From assembly GCF_000770635.1 (NCBI RefSeq), contig NZ_AVBF01000031.1, forward strand, positions 1 to 49,859: a DNA stretch of 49,859 nt. Reading direction: 5' to 3'. This DNA is from Pontibacillus yanchengensis Y32. GTDB lineage: Bacteria; Bacillota; Bacilli; Bacillales; BH030062. The position numbers were made by a program, and so were the translations under genes. Positions 24,660 through 34,270 of the stretch are shown here, piece by piece. The notes under the pieces were generated by a model. The model ran no database searches and was not told where the DNA came from. It saw nothing but the letters and a program-made list of their open reading frames with translations. Positions within the stretch are counted from its first letter, which is position 1. Every line of letters starts with the position of its first letter.

Positions 24660-25697
24660 TTATGAAATAGGTGATAATACGACCTTTATTGCTTCTCCAT
24701 TCTTCAGCATATTGTAGGCTTCATCCCATTCTGAAATATCGTATTGATGAGTAATTAAATCATTTATGTTGACTTGATTGGAGTTGATCATCTGTAAAGA
24801 AGGATCCCAATCAGATGGTTTTTGACTTCTACTACCGGATAGTTGAATCTCTTTTTGAATGATTTTCTTAAAGTCAATTTCGACACTTGGATTAGGGAAA
24901 ATTCCAACCTGTACATACTGACCTTTTTTCATGACTAGATCTAACCCTAGATTAGCAGCAGCTACTGCTCCTGAACACTCAAATATAATGTCCGCCCCAT
25001 ATCCATTTGTCATATCATTCACGACTTGCTTCACGTCGCTCTCTTCAATATTCACTATGGCATCGATACCAAGTTCATTGGCTTTATCCAGTCGTTTCTT
25101 ATCTTGGGTTAGACCCGTTATAATAACCTTAGCTCCGTATGACATAGCTACTTGCGCAGTAAGCAAGCCAATTGGTCCTGGGCCTAATACTACCACTACA
25201 TCCCCTTTTTGAATGGATGCTTTTTGCACTGCATGATACGAACATGCAAGTGGTTCCGTTAATGATGCAGACCTACTCTTCACTTGATCTGGTAAAGTAT
25301 GAACACTTTCTGCTCTGGCAATGACATATTTAGCAAAGCCACCATCTTTTTGTGTACCAATCCCTTTACGATAATTACAAAGGTTGTAGTCCCCTTGTTT
25401 ACAATACTTACATTCACCACATATATAAAACGTTGTTTCTGTCGTTACCCGATCCCCTACATTTAGTTGATCAACGTTTTTTCCAACTTCTACAATTTCG
25501 CCTGCAACTTCATGCCCTAAAATTACTGGAACATTTACTTGATAATGTCCTTCAAATGTGTGAAGATCTGACCCACATATCCCTGCATATTTTATTTCGA
25601 TTTTAACTTGATCCTCATGTACAACTGGTTCTTCAACATCTCTCAAATTCAAATGACCATATCCAAGCTTTTCTTTCACCAATGCCTTCAAATTCAT
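24660..25697 (-). CDS. Zinc-dependent polyol dehydrogenase (sorbitol dehydrogenase-like)
   Basis: The protein has 345 residues of the medium-chain zinc dehydrogenase family. CGSDLHTFEGHY and GHEVAGEI hold catalytic zinc ligands, the structural zinc cysteines are in CGECKYCKQGDYNLC, and VVVLGPGPIGLLTAQVA is the NAD-binding turn. It resembles L-iditol/sorbitol and threonine dehydrogenases and is only distantly like its neighbour GatD. A second polyol or polyol phosphate oxidation in the same pathway is likely. The exact substrate is unknown. It lies 10 bases after the EIIC gene. Confidence 0.78.
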   Translation of the reverse strand: MNLKALVKEKLGYGHLNLRDVEEPVVHEDQVKIEIKYAGICGSDLHTFEGHYQVNVPVILGHEVAGEIVEVGKNVDQLNVGDRVTTETTFYICGECKYCKQGDYNLCNYRKGIGTQKDGGFAKYVIARAESVHTLPDQVKSRSASLTEPLACSYHAVQKASIQKGDVVVVLGPGPIGLLTAQVAMSYGAKVIITGLTQDKKRLDKANELGIDAIVNIEESDVKQVVNDMTNGYGADIIFECSGAVAAANLGLDLVMKKGQYVQVGIFPNPSVEIDFKKIIQKEIQLSGSRSQKPSDWDPSLQMINSNQVNINDLITHQYDISEWDEAYNMLKNGEAIKVVLSPIS

Positions 25698-25707
25698 CTC
25701 TCCTTAT

Positions 25708-26982
25708 CTATGAAATTAGTAAGTTAAACCAATGAAAGACTTTATAAATCACGTAGTTAATCATATTGCCGCCCTGGTCAATACTAGAGATTAAGCTGGT
25801 GTCTTCAGGCATATTGAATTCTGCGTCTTTAGCCATTTCGGTGTGTAGTACTGCAAGATCCGTAGCTATATATAAAGATATAGCGATGAGCACCGTTCCT
25901 ACTATTACCGAATGAATAATATTTCCACGTGCCGCTCCAACGATAAATGCAACAATAAATGGTATCGTCGCTAAGTCCCCAAATGGCAGTAAGCTATTTC
26001 CTGGTAAGATGATAGCTAACACAACTGTAATAGGAACTAAAATTAATGCAGTTGCAATAACAGCTGGATGACCAATCGCTACTGCGGCATCTAATCCAAT
26101 ATAAATATCCTTATTACCAAATCGTTTTTGTAGAAATTCTCTTGCTGATTCCGATACAGGCATTAACCCTTCCATTAGGATTTTTACCATACGAGGCATT
26201 AGAACCATAACTGCTGCCATCGAGATACCAATATCGATCACATCACCTACGGAATAGCCTGCCAAAATCCCTAATGCTAGTCCTAATACTAGTCCAATGA
26301 AGATAGATTCCCCGAATACTCCGAAACGCTTTTGAATCGTTTCTGGATCCGCATGAAGTTTATTGATGCCAGGTATCTTTTGGACTAACTTCACAAGCGG
26401 AATTCCTAAAGGCGCATAAGATACTGTACTTCCTGTTGCAACGGACACTCCTGGTAGGTCAAAGTAATTTTCGAGCATTGGGGCAGTCCAATCTGCGATT
26501 TTCAAGCACACGATTTGGAATAAAACAGCCGCAATCAACCCTTGAATGATACTGTCTGATAGCGCATACACAGTGGCTCCCATAAAGGAATAGTGCCAAA
26601 AATTCCATATGTCAACGTTCATTGTCTTCGTCGTCTTCGTGACAAGCATTAAGACGTTGACGACAAGACCTAACGGGATAACAAACGCTGCAACCGGAGT
26701 CGCCCACGATATTGTAGCGGCTGCTGGCCACCCTACATCAATGACATTCAGCTCTACTCCTAAACGATCCACCATTGCCTTAGCTGCTGGACCTAAGTTA
26801 TTAACTAGAACGTCGACAACTAAGAAGATACCTACGAAAGCTACTCCAATCGTAAGACCAGATCGTAACGCTTTCCCTACTTTCTGTCTAAAGAATAAAC
26901 CTAAAAGAAAAATAGCTACTGGCAAAATAACCGTCGGGCCTAAATCTAGAAATGCTTGTAGCCCATCTATGAATCCTTGCAT
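25708..26982 (-). CDS. gatC: PTS galactitol-type transporter EIIC component
   Basis: The protein has 424 residues from ATG 26982, preceded by GGAAGGGG. The apparent upstream start is a TTG overlapping that site. It has about ten membrane helices of the EIIC-Gat family: GLQAFLDLGPTVILPVAIFLLGL at the start, WNFWHYSFMGATVYALSDS, and the conserved GLDAAVAIGHPAVIATALILVPITV. It takes up a polyol and, with EIIB, phosphorylates it. Confidence 0.9.
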   Translation of the reverse strand: MQGFIDGLQAFLDLGPTVILPVAIFLLGLFFRQKVGKALRSGLTIGVAFVGIFLVVDVLVNNLGPAAKAMVDRLGVELNVIDVGWPAAATISWATPVAAFVIPLGLVVNVLMLVTKTTKTMNVDIWNFWHYSFMGATVYALSDSIIQGLIAAVLFQIVCLKIADWTAPMLENYFDLPGVSVATGSTVSYAPLGIPLVKLVQKIPGINKLHADPETIQKRFGVFGESIFIGLVLGLALGILAGYSVGDVIDIGISMAAVMVLMPRMVKILMEGLMPVSESAREFLQKRFGNKDIYIGLDAAVAIGHPAVIATALILVPITVVLAIILPGNSLLPFGDLATIPFIVAFIVGAARGNIIHSVIVGTVLIAISLYIATDLAVLHTEMAKDAEFNMPEDTSLISSIDQGGNMINYVIYKVFHWFNLLIS

Positions 26983-27065
26983 TGTAATTCCCCTTCCCAA
27001 AGTTTATTGTCTGTTCTGCTTGAATGGTTGTGGTAGGAGGTCTCCCCCCCTACCTATTCAGCTCT

Positions 27066-27362
27066 CTATCTATTTTTTTGCAGTTCATCTAGTATTTCTT
27101 GCTTTGTATCTTCTAACCCAATACCTGTTAAAAATGCTCTGGCATTGACAATTGGAAATGGATAGTCCTCTTTTACAATAGTTGTGGTTACCAACAAGTC
27201 TGTCGTATCTTTATAAGAGGGAATGTCCGAGATTTTACACTGAATGACTTCTGCATTGATATTGTTTTCCTTACACATACTTTCAATGGCATCATTTACC
27301 ACGGTTGACGTTGCAATACCTGTTCCACAAGCTACTAGAATACGTTTTTTCATATTACTCAT
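27066..27362 (-). CDS. gatB: PTS galactitol-type EIIB component
   Basis: The protein has 98 residues with a Rossmann-like EIIB fold. The phosphorylated cysteine is C12 in VACGTGIATSTVV, and ITTT-like VTTTIVKEDYPFPIVNARAFLTGIG follows. It passes phosphate from EIIA to the sugar in EIIC. The ATG lies upstream of the EIIA stop (8-base overlap). Confidence 0.92.
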   Translation of the reverse strand: MSNMKKRILVACGTGIATSTVVNDAIESMCKENNINAEVIQCKISDIPSYKDTTDLLVTTTIVKEDYPFPIVNARAFLTGIGLEDTKQEILDELQKNR

Positions 27363-27825
27363 CTCCTTTTAATAATTCTTTCATTCTATTCATCAATTTC
27401 GTATTGTCTTTTTCATTTAAAAAATAATAGAGTTCCTGTTCATTCTGGAAAATCCCCATTAGCTTTTGAAGAATCGATAGCTGTGAATGTTCTGAGTCCA
27501 TCGCTAGCATAAAAACAATCTCAACGGATGTAGTTAATTCAGCATCCCCCATAACACCAAACTCGACAGGTTGATTTAGAATGGCTAAGCTTAGTGCTTT
27601 TTGGTTCACATGCTCTTTATCTGTGTGAGGGATCGCCACGGATGGACCATTGGTAGGTAGGCCAGTAGCGTACTGCTCCTCCCTTTCCGCCACAGCGTCT
27701 ATGAAACTAGATTTCACATAACCTTTTTCATGCAGATTTTGAGCCATGGAACGAAGCACTTCTTCTTTATTCCCTGGTGTGAGGTTATGGAGGATTAATG
27801 ATTCATCTATATAGATTGAGCTCAC
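27355..27825 (-). CDS. gatA: PTS galactitol-type EIIA component
   Basis: The protein has 156 residues from GTG 27825, placed 8 bases after AAGAGG. A GTG three codons upstream overlaps that site. PTS_EIIA type 2 domain with the phosphorylated histidine in VAIPHTD (H67). It receives phosphate from HPr. It lies 20 bases after the PRD regulator gene and overlaps the EIIB gene. Confidence 0.9.
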   Translation of the reverse strand: MSSIYIDESLILHNLTPGNKEEVLRSMAQNLHEKGYVKSSFIDAVAEREEQYATGLPTNGPSVAIPHTDKEHVNQKALSLAILNQPVEFGVMGDAELTTSVEIVFMLAMDSEHSQLSILQKLMGIFQNEQELYYFLNEKDNTKLMNRMKELLKGDE

Positions 27826-27845
27826 TGCACACACCTCTTTTTTTA

Positions 27846-29903
27846 TTATTCTGACTTTTCGGTTTCTATTGAATACTTTTGAATAACCGACTGTACATCT
27901 TGTACTTTATTTGATGTCATAATCGATTCGATATCTTCATTGTTGTTCGACAACTTCATTAACTGACGGAGTGCTTTTAGATGTTGATATTTATCTAATG
28001 CAGCAATGACAACAATGACATGGATTGTATTGTTTGCATAAGATACACCTTTTGGCAGCTGCAATAAGCTCATTGAAACATCATTTACTCCCTCTTCAGG
28101 ACTTGCATGGGGAATGGCAATCCCCGGACCAATAACGATATAAGGGTCTTCGGTATGCTGCTGTAACAATGCCTCTACATAACTCCATTCAATACTTCCA
28201 TTCTCCAACAAGGGCTTTGCACTCTCTTTGACAGCTTCCTCCCATGTTTCCGCATGAGAGTGGAGTTGAATCGTACGCTTATGAAGGAATTCATGTAAAT
28301 GAGGAGTTGCTTCACTCGACATTTCTTTATCTGGAAACTCGGGATTCATATAGGCTTGTAAATCCTTCTTTAATGCTTGCTTTGAGCCAATTTTCGCGTG
28401 TTTTTCAATAATTTCCATCATTTGCTCCATATCCAGACCTTGGATGTGGTATCCGTGAACTTCAGCTAGTACATGCTTTCGAAGTCGATTTTTCTCTTCT
28501 TTTGATAATACATCCGCAACAATAAATAAATTTTTCTCAGTCTCTAGATATACTGGTGAGAACACAATATCAAAATCTAACGAATAATCTTGAAAATCTC
28601 TCACTGATAGAGAATCTAAAAAAATGAACTCTGGGAATAAGTCTTTTAGCTCTGTTAATAAGAGTCGTGAGAACGAGACTCCCTTAGGACAAACAATGAG
28701 AGCTTTAACCTTTTGTTGGATGCTATCTCCTTGCTTCGTTAACCATCCACCAATCAACATGGTTAAATAGGTGATCTCACTTTCAGGTATTAATTCCCCT
28801 ACCAATTTCTCTAATGGATTAGTAGATTGTTTTACGATATGATGAAGCTCTTTAAATTCTTCGCTCACCGTTTGTTGAATGTCATAGAAACCCGTTAATT
28901 TATATTTAATTCGATAATAAGCAGGTTTCATGTGAAGCAATAACTTATTTAGTAGCTGTTCTTTATCCTTTAAGTAAATACAAGATCTTTTCTCGAATTG
29001 GAGTAGCATATCCCTTAATGACTGTTGTAAGTCAGGGATTGTTTTCTCCGTTAAATCTTCTGACCAATACACATTTGATGTTAGAAGATGAAGGGTAATA
29101 AATAATCTTTCCTGCATTGGAATATCATGATAATCAAATAAGATTTCTTCAGTGGCCTTACATTCTTTGGTATCCTGAAGTTCTTCAAGCTGAATATAAA
29201 ACGGATCAATATGATTTCCCTGCTGAATTCTTCTAAGAGTAAAATAGAGAATATAAGGCATCGAAGTGATCTTTTCGTCTGTAAATTGTAAGTTCAGATT
29301 ATATTCGATCCTCTTGATACGTTCGTTTATGGCCTCCATCTCTTGGATATCTACTTCCGAAAACTGTTCAATCTTTTGCTTCCCAAGATGTAGGTCCAAC
29401 ATTTTATAAATCGTATTTAGTAGTAATTTCCGTATGAAAAACTCCTTACCTTCTACTCGATAACCAGATTGACGAGTATAATTTATTTCCAGTTCATACT
29501 CCGCTACAATCGATTGAGCTTTTTTTAAGTCATTTAAGACCGTGTTTTTACTGACATCTAATTCATCTGTGAAATGAAAGAGAGACAATTCGCCCTCCTT
29601 CGTGAGCAGCATGAGGATAATAATATTGGTCCTCTCTTTCTCAGAAGGAATCGTCATGTCTTGAGGTTGATGCTCTTTTTTGTAAAGAGTAGATACGAGT
29701 ACAGGATCAATCACGAACATCCCCTGGGTGGTTCTCTCGATTTTTGGTAAATTTCGAAATTCCAACCAATCATTTATTTGATTAAAACTATATTTTAGTT
29801 GACGTCTATTAAGGTTATATTTGTTCTCCAAGTCTTCACTTTTCAGATGAGGATTCATTGTGATTTCCCATAACAAGTGATTACTTCTTTCGTTAAGCTG
29901 CAT
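27846..29903 (-). CDS. PRD-domain transcriptional activator of the galactitol operon
   Basis: The protein has 685 residues. It has N-terminal helix-turn-helix regions (about 1-150, including DVSKNTVLNDLKKA), two PRD domains with candidate phospho-histidines H272 and H324, an EIIB-Gat-like domain with C405 (ALIVCPKGVSFSRLL) and a C-terminal EIIA domain with H599 (IAIPHASPEEG). This is the MtlR/BglG-type activator layout. Phosphorylation by HPr and by the cognate EII sets its activity. It is the first gene of the operon, so it probably controls its own expression. Confidence 0.9.
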   Translation of the reverse strand: MQLNERSNHLLWEITMNPHLKSEDLENKYNLNRRQLKYSFNQINDWLEFRNLPKIERTTQGMFVIDPVLVSTLYKKEHQPQDMTIPSEKERTNIIILMLLTKEGELSLFHFTDELDVSKNTVLNDLKKAQSIVAEYELEINYTRQSGYRVEGKEFFIRKLLLNTIYKMLDLHLGKQKIEQFSEVDIQEMEAINERIKRIEYNLNLQFTDEKITSMPYILYFTLRRIQQGNHIDPFYIQLEELQDTKECKATEEILFDYHDIPMQERLFITLHLLTSNVYWSEDLTEKTIPDLQQSLRDMLLQFEKRSCIYLKDKEQLLNKLLLHMKPAYYRIKYKLTGFYDIQQTVSEEFKELHHIVKQSTNPLEKLVGELIPESEITYLTMLIGGWLTKQGDSIQQKVKALIVCPKGVSFSRLLLTELKDLFPEFIFLDSLSVRDFQDYSLDFDIVFSPVYLETEKNLFIVADVLSKEEKNRLRKHVLAEVHGYHIQGLDMEQMMEIIEKHAKIGSKQALKKDLQAYMNPEFPDKEMSSEATPHLHEFLHKRTIQLHSHAETWEEAVKESAKPLLENGSIEWSYVEALLQQHTEDPYIVIGPGIAIPHASPEEGVNDVSMSLLQLPKGVSYANNTIHVIVVIAALDKYQHLKALRQLMKLSNNNEDIESIMTSNKVQDVQSVIQKYSIETEKSE

Positions 29904-29952
29904 GTCTTATCCCTCCTTCCACAATTACATTCTAACACCCTCAAAAGGCCTG

Positions 29953-29968
29953 TTGAATGCGCTTTCAT
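29953..29968. promoter_or_regulatory. Probable cre site of the galactitol operon
   Basis: TTGAATGCGCTTTCAT matches the CcpA consensus WTGNNARCGNWWWCAW at all but one position and lies about 50 bases before the PRD regulator gene, so glucose repression is likely. Confidence 0.65.
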
Positions 29969-30106
29969 CCCATTCTTTTGGAGTCCGTATTGTCTCGCGT
30001 TGTGATTGAATATTCTGAAATTATGTAATGATAAAGTCTATCATACAGAAAACTTATTTAGTGGAAAACCATGTGGAATAACCATATACAACGGAATTTA
30101 ATACTT

Positions 30107-30173
30107 ATTTGTCAAAAGCGATAGATAGATGATGTAATAGCGAGTTTTGACAAATATATGAGCGACCGCTCAT
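30107..30173. promoter_or_regulatory. Inverted repeats upstream of the galactitol operon
   Basis: ATTTGTCAAAA (30107-30117) and TTTTGACAAAT (30145-30155) are perfect 11-bp inverted repeats, each containing TTGACA on one strand. Beside them ATGAGCG-AC-CGCTCAT (30158-30173) is a perfect 7-bp inverted repeat, operator-like. The rest of 29904-30234 holds the cre site and a terminator but no gene. Confidence 0.45.
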
Positions 30174-30191
30174 GAATCCATAAACTTACTC

Positions 30192-30228
30192 TAAAAAAAA
30201 AGACTTACACGCACTCACGTGTAAGCCT
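30192..30228 (-). terminator. Terminator after the chemoreceptor gene
   Basis: CTTACACG (30204-30211) and CGTGTAAG (30218-30225), then nine T residues on the minus strand. The stop codon is at 30235. Confidence 0.82.
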
Positions 30229-30234
30229 CTGTAA

Positions 30235-31692
30235 TCAGGAGCTCAATGCCTTCATTCCCTCTAATTCACTTGTGTTGTGTTCAATTAATTTAACAATGTT
30301 CTGATTCCCGTCTAATAATTGATCAGAACTCATCGTCATTTCTTGGATACTTGCTTGAGATTGTTCCATGACCGTTGCCAGACGGTTAATGGCTTCATTA
30401 ATGTTAGCCATGGAATCTTTTAAAGTGTGGACCGTTTGTTTGTAGTGCATCGTTTTTCCGCTCACATTATCTAGTGCGTGTTTCATGCCGTCAAAGACTT
30501 CACTTGCCTCTGTCGTCGTTTGAACGCTTTCTTTCATCTGTGCCATATTGTGGTTCATTTTTTCTTTCGTTGATTGAGATTTATCGGCTACTGTTTTCAG
30601 GTTTTGAGAGATCTTCTCAGCTGATTCATTAGAGGTTTCTGCTAATTTACGAATCTCATCGGCAACAACTGCAAAACCTTTTCCATATTCACCAGCACGA
30701 GCTGCTTCAATAGAGGCGTTTAGTGCTAGTAAGTTCGTTTGCTCTGCAATATCTTGTATATTTTTCGTGAACGTTCCTGCTTCTTGAATTTGTTCTGTTA
30801 ATTCTTCAATCTCTTTGGCCATTACCTCAATATCACGATTGAATTGGTTCATAACCTTTCCTAGTGCTTCAATGGTTGTTTTTCCTTTGGCAGATACTTC
30901 GTTCGTACCTTCAATTTCTTCATGTAAAGAATCCAATTGCGAAAGCATGGCTTCATAGGATGCTCCTGATTCTTGAACCTCTTCGGTAATATCATTAATA
31001 TCTTGGACTTGCTGATCAAAGGCTTGGGATAATTGAACGTTTGAACTCGCTATTTCATGGAAAGTTTGATGGTGGACATTACTTTTTTCTTGGATGCTTT
31101 CCATATTACTGAAGGACTGATGGATGGACTGTTGAAGTTGGCTTTGTAGCTGTTCTCGATCCTTCAACAGTTGCTCTACTTCTTCATGACGACTGTGCAC
31201 TTCCTTCATATACATTTGAGAAAATCGCACCGCACCAAACACAATAATAGACATGACTATGTAATAGTATAAAATCGTGATGGTATTGGATGAGGTCGCC
31301 TCAACTCCTGTACCATTATAAAATAGTGCGTATAAAGTAAGCCCTAAACCGACGATAAAGGATGTGGTGAAAACCTTATACGTTTGATAAATAGCTGATA
31401 TTCCTAAAATTAAATACGTTAAGAAATAATTCGCAAAAGTGGGTGTGGAGAAGTAAAGTAATAGTGTAATAACTGCAAGCGCACTTATTAATATATAAGG
31501 GATTGCTCCGGTAGCTTTTTTAGTGAAATGAAGAGCTAACAGTAATCCTAGTGCAACAGCATCGACCCCTAATATAAGATTACCAAAAAAAACGGACATA
31601 CCGCTTGTGTAAACAGACAAAACACTCATTGCAATAGCAACTGCAAAAATCGACAACATTAACCTGTTCTTACGACGCATGACATCGTTCAC
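30235..31692 (-). CDS. Methyl-accepting chemotaxis protein without HAMP domain
   Basis: The protein has 485 residues from GTG 31692, chosen because AGGGGG lies 6 bases before it. A TTG 19 codons upstream has no ribosome binding site. About six membrane helices fill residues 10-165 with only short loops, then a coiled coil and the MCP signalling domain with the conserved hairpin tip [20 protein letters not shown] and [18 protein letters not shown]. There is no extracellular sensor domain and no recognisable HAMP, so the signal is probably sensed in the membrane or comes from a partner. It stands alone. Confidence 0.88.
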   Translation of the reverse strand: MNDVMRRKNRLMLSIFAVAIAMSVLSVYTSGMSVFFGNLILGVDAVALGLLLALHFTKKATGAIPYILISALAVITLLLYFSTPTFANYFLTYLILGISAIYQTYKVFTTSFIVGLGLTLYALFYNGTGVEATSSNTITILYYYIVMSIIVFGAVRFSQMYMKEVHSRHEEVEQLLKDREQLQSQLQQSIHQSFSNMESIQEKSNVHHQTFHEIASSNVQLSQAFDQQVQDINDITEEVQESGASYEAMLSQLDSLHEEIEGTNEVSAKGKTTIEALGKVMNQFNRDIEVMAKEIEELTEQIQEAGTFTKNIQDIAEQTNLLALNASIEAARAGEYGKGFAVVADEIRKLAETSNESAEKISQNLKTVADKSQSTKEKMNHNMAQMKESVQTTTEASEVFDGMKHALDNVSGKTMHYKQTVHTLKDSMANINEAINRLATVMEQSQASIQEMTMSSDQLLDGNQNIVKLIEHNTSELEGMKALSS

Positions 31693-32081
31693 ATTATTCC
31701 CCCTAAAAAAATAATATCCTTGATCCATTTCTAATTTTTCTATATTCAAATAGGACCTTTGGATTACTTTAACACTCTACTAACTTATCAATAGAGGGAA
31801 TATAATGCAATGATTGAAAATTTACATAAATAATGTTTATTCCTTAAATTCTTATCTGATATAGGATTGTTATTACGTGTCAATTTAGCCACATATCAAC
31901 AAAAGCTCAGGGCGCACTGCTAGCGACGTATATGCTGCGGCCCACACGACGTGGGTTAGTTCGATGTTGACTTATCGTAAGGAGGAGCAGAAAGTTTGCT
32001 AGTCGCTGGGCGCTGGAGCTGGACGTGGCAACATCACTTTATCAAAGTTGTCTATAAACTTACCCCATTTATACGCTAGAC
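31693..32081. other. Intergenic region upstream of the chemoreceptor
   Basis: About 390 bases without a gene. The first 200 bases are AT-rich and probably hold the chemoreceptor promoter, which I could not fix. 31900-32029 is repeat B copy 3. Confidence 0.5.
31900..32029 (+). repeat. Repeat B, copy 3 (short form)
   Basis: The left end is worn (AAAAGCTCAGGGCGCACTGC). TAGCGACGTATATGCTGCGG and CCCACACGACGTGGGTTAG follow, then GTTGACTTATCGTAAGGAGG and the intact right end TAGTCGCTGGGCGCTGGAG..GACGTGG. The middle modules present in copy 2 are absent. Confidence 0.82.
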
Positions 32082-32120
32082 AAAAAAATAGCACCTCTAC
32101 AAAAAGTAGAGATGCTATTT
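32082..32120 (-). terminator. Terminator overlapping the end of msrAB
   Basis: AAATAGCA-CCTCTAC and GTAGAG-ATGCTATTT form a long stem. Its near arm overlaps the stop codon of the gene at 32115, and T residues follow on the minus strand. Confidence 0.8.
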
Positions 32121-33221
32121 CTCCTCAAACAAATCCATAAACTCCCCATAACCCTTTTCTTCCATTTCCTCTTTCGGAATAAAATTCATGGCTGCGGAGT
32201 TCATGCAATAACGTAATCCAGTTGGTTCAGGTCCATCTTTAAATACATGCCCTAAATGAGAGTCAGCTTGTTTGCTTCGCACCTCTGTTCTAGAGCCAAA
32301 TAAGCCTTTATCTTTTTTCGTTACGATATTCTCTGGTACTAGTGGCTTCGTAAAACTAGGCCAGCCTGTGCCAGATTTGTATTTATCCGTTGAGCTAAAC
32401 AGTGGTTCGCCTGAAACGATGTCTACATAAATTCCTTCTTTTTCATTGTCCCAGTACTTATTATCAAATGCAGGTTCTGTTCCATCTTCTTGCGTCACCT
32501 TATATTGCATAGGAGTTAGCTTCTCTTTCAATTCTTCCTTTGTGTACGATGACGTATTTTCTACCTTCACTTCCCGATCATCGCCCCATACTTCGTTCAA
32601 AAATTGGTCACGCCCAGAGTTTTTACGATAAATTTTGTATCGTACTGGATTTTTCTCGTAATAATCTTGATGATAGTCTTCTGCCTTATAAAATGTAGAA
32701 GCCTCTACTATAGGAGTGACAATCTCCTCTTCAAAACGTCCAGATTGTTTCAGCTCCTCCAACGAGTTCATTGCAGCTTGTTTCTGTTCCTCATTATGAT
32801 AGAAGATACCAGTTGTATATTGGTGGCCACGATCTACGAATTGTCCTTTTGCATCAGTTGGATCAATCTGACGCCAGAAAATCTGGAGTAGGGTCTCATA
32901 ACTTACTTGTTCAGGATCATAATGCACTTGTACTGCTTCAACGTGTTCAGTCCTACCAGATGACACATCTTTGTAGGACGGGTTTTCCATATTTCCACCT
33001 GTATATCCTGAAATCACGTCACTCACGCCATCTAGCTTTTCAAATGGAGGTTCCATGCACCAAAAACAACCTCCCGCAAATGTCGCAACTCCTTTGTAAT
33101 TTTCTGCATTAACAGGGGTGCTTCCCGTTGATCGCTCGAAGAAATATCGATACGTCATCGGTCCAAATATCACAGCAATAATCAGTACACCAATAATCAA
33201 TAGAATGGGTTTCATTTTCAC
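32115..33221 (-). CDS. msrAB: Membrane-anchored fused methionine sulfoxide reductase MsrA-MsrB
   Basis: The protein has 368 residues. A membrane anchor ([15 protein letters not shown], 6-20) puts the enzyme outside the cell. MsrA domain (about 42-200) has [11 protein letters not shown] with catalytic C52 and reduces the S-sulfoxide. MsrB domain (about 225-360) has GTGWPSF, H-containing SHLGHVF and catalytic C339 in [11 protein letters not shown], and reduces the R-sulfoxide. It overlaps the histidine kinase gene by four bases and ends the DM13-regulator-kinase-msrAB operon. Repair of oxidised methionine in surface proteins is the likely job. The electron donor is not evident. Confidence 0.93.
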   Translation of the reverse strand: MKMKPILLIIGVLIIAVIFGPMTYRYFFERSTGSTPVNAENYKGVATFAGGCFWCMEPPFEKLDGVSDVISGYTGGNMENPSYKDVSSGRTEHVEAVQVHYDPEQVSYETLLQIFWRQIDPTDAKGQFVDRGHQYTTGIFYHNEEQKQAAMNSLEELKQSGRFEEEIVTPIVEASTFYKAEDYHQDYYEKNPVRYKIYRKNSGRDQFLNEVWGDDREVKVENTSSYTKEELKEKLTPMQYKVTQEDGTEPAFDNKYWDNEKEGIYVDIVSGEPLFSSTDKYKSGTGWPSFTKPLVPENIVTKKDKGLFGSRTEVRSKQADSHLGHVFKDGPEPTGLRYCMNSAAMNFIPKEEMEEKGYGEFMDLFEEK

Positions 33222-34270
33222 GCCTGTTCTCCCTCCTTATTTGGAAATGGAATCGTAAACCAAATTGTTGTTCCTTTGCCTGGCTCACTCTCCACTCCAA
33301 TGTGACCTTGATGGTGTTCAACGATTTCCTTACAAATCGCTAACCCTAGTCCAGAGCCACCGTAATATTTATTTCTCGACTTTTCTACTCGGTAAAAACG
33401 TTCGAAAATGTCTTGATGATGTTCTTCTTCGATTCCAGGTCCTGTATCTTTTATATTAAAAGTTGTCTGGACATCGTTTTGCTCTATATTTATATCCATA
33501 TTTCCACCTTGCTCGGAATATCGTATCGCATTATCAATTAAATTGCTTAGTACACGCTTTAATTGATTAGGACTCCCCGTAATAGGACGAATTTCCTCAG
33601 CTATAGAAACGTTCGGTTCGATATCTCTTTCCTGCATCAATAGTTCAAATTCCTGTAACGTCTCCAGCACCAACTGATCGATGTGGACGGTCTCCGACTC
33701 GTATGGAATATCTTTTTTCTCATACTGCGATAGGTCTAATAATTCTTGAATAAGGAGCGATAGCCGGTTCGTTTCTGATTTAATGGTCTTCAGATATGCT
33801 TCTTTTGTTTCTTCATCTTGTATAATATCGTCCTGGAGCGCCTCCACATAAGAGTGAATGGAGGCAATTGGTGTTTTTAAGTCGTGGGAGATATTTGCAA
33901 TCATCTCTTGTTTAAATGCTTCCGACTCTCTCACCTTACGAAACATCTCATCCAGGTTTGTAGACATATCATTAAATCTTGAAGCTAACTCTTTCAGCTC
34001 TTTTGGTCCCTCTTCTTTTAACTTCACATCAAACTGTCCTTCTGCCACTTGCTTCGATTTATCAGAGAGCTGCCGTACCCCTTTTAGCAACGGATGCGTG
34101 ACAATCATATGAGAAAAAACAGAAACAACTCCAGCTAATAATGTAATACAAGTAAGCAAAATGACAACTTCTGTCGGTAAATACATACGAAGATAACTAA
34201 TGATAAGAAAAACCATAATAATGGAAATGGATAATAGATTGGAGGCGATTAAAATTGTCCTAAGCTTCAT
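33218..34270 (-). CDS. Sensor histidine kinase with very short extracellular loop
   Basis: The protein has 350 residues. Two membrane helices (about 5-28 and 34-55) are joined by only a few residues, so there is no extracellular sensor domain. HAMP follows (about 57-110), HisKA with H129 in [16 protein letters not shown], and HATPase with [19 protein letters not shown]-like [10 protein letters not shown] and [12 protein letters not shown]. This layout suits intramembrane sensing or sensing through a partner, perhaps the DM13 protein. It overlaps the regulator gene and msrAB by four bases each. Confidence 0.93.
   Translation of the reverse strand: MKLRTILIASNLLSISIIMVFLIISYLRMYLPTEVVILLTCITLLAGVVSVFSHMIVTHPLLKGVRQLSDKSKQVAEGQFDVKLKEEGPKELKELASRFNDMSTNLDEMFRKVRESEAFKQEMIANISHDLKTPIASIHSYVEALQDDIIQDEETKEAYLKTIKSETNRLSLLIQELLDLSQYEKKDIPYESETVHIDQLVLETLQEFELLMQERDIEPNVSIAEEIRPITGSPNQLKRVLSNLIDNAIRYSEQGGNMDINIEQNDVQTTFNIKDTGPGIEEEHHQDIFERFYRVEKSRNKYYGGSGLGLAICKEIVEHHQGHIGVESEPGKGTTIWFTIPFPNKEGEQA

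Noticed and set aside
32604-33112. Plus-strand frames of about 95 and 113 codons inside msrAB
   Set aside because: They are shadows of the well-conserved MsrA domain on the opposite strand.
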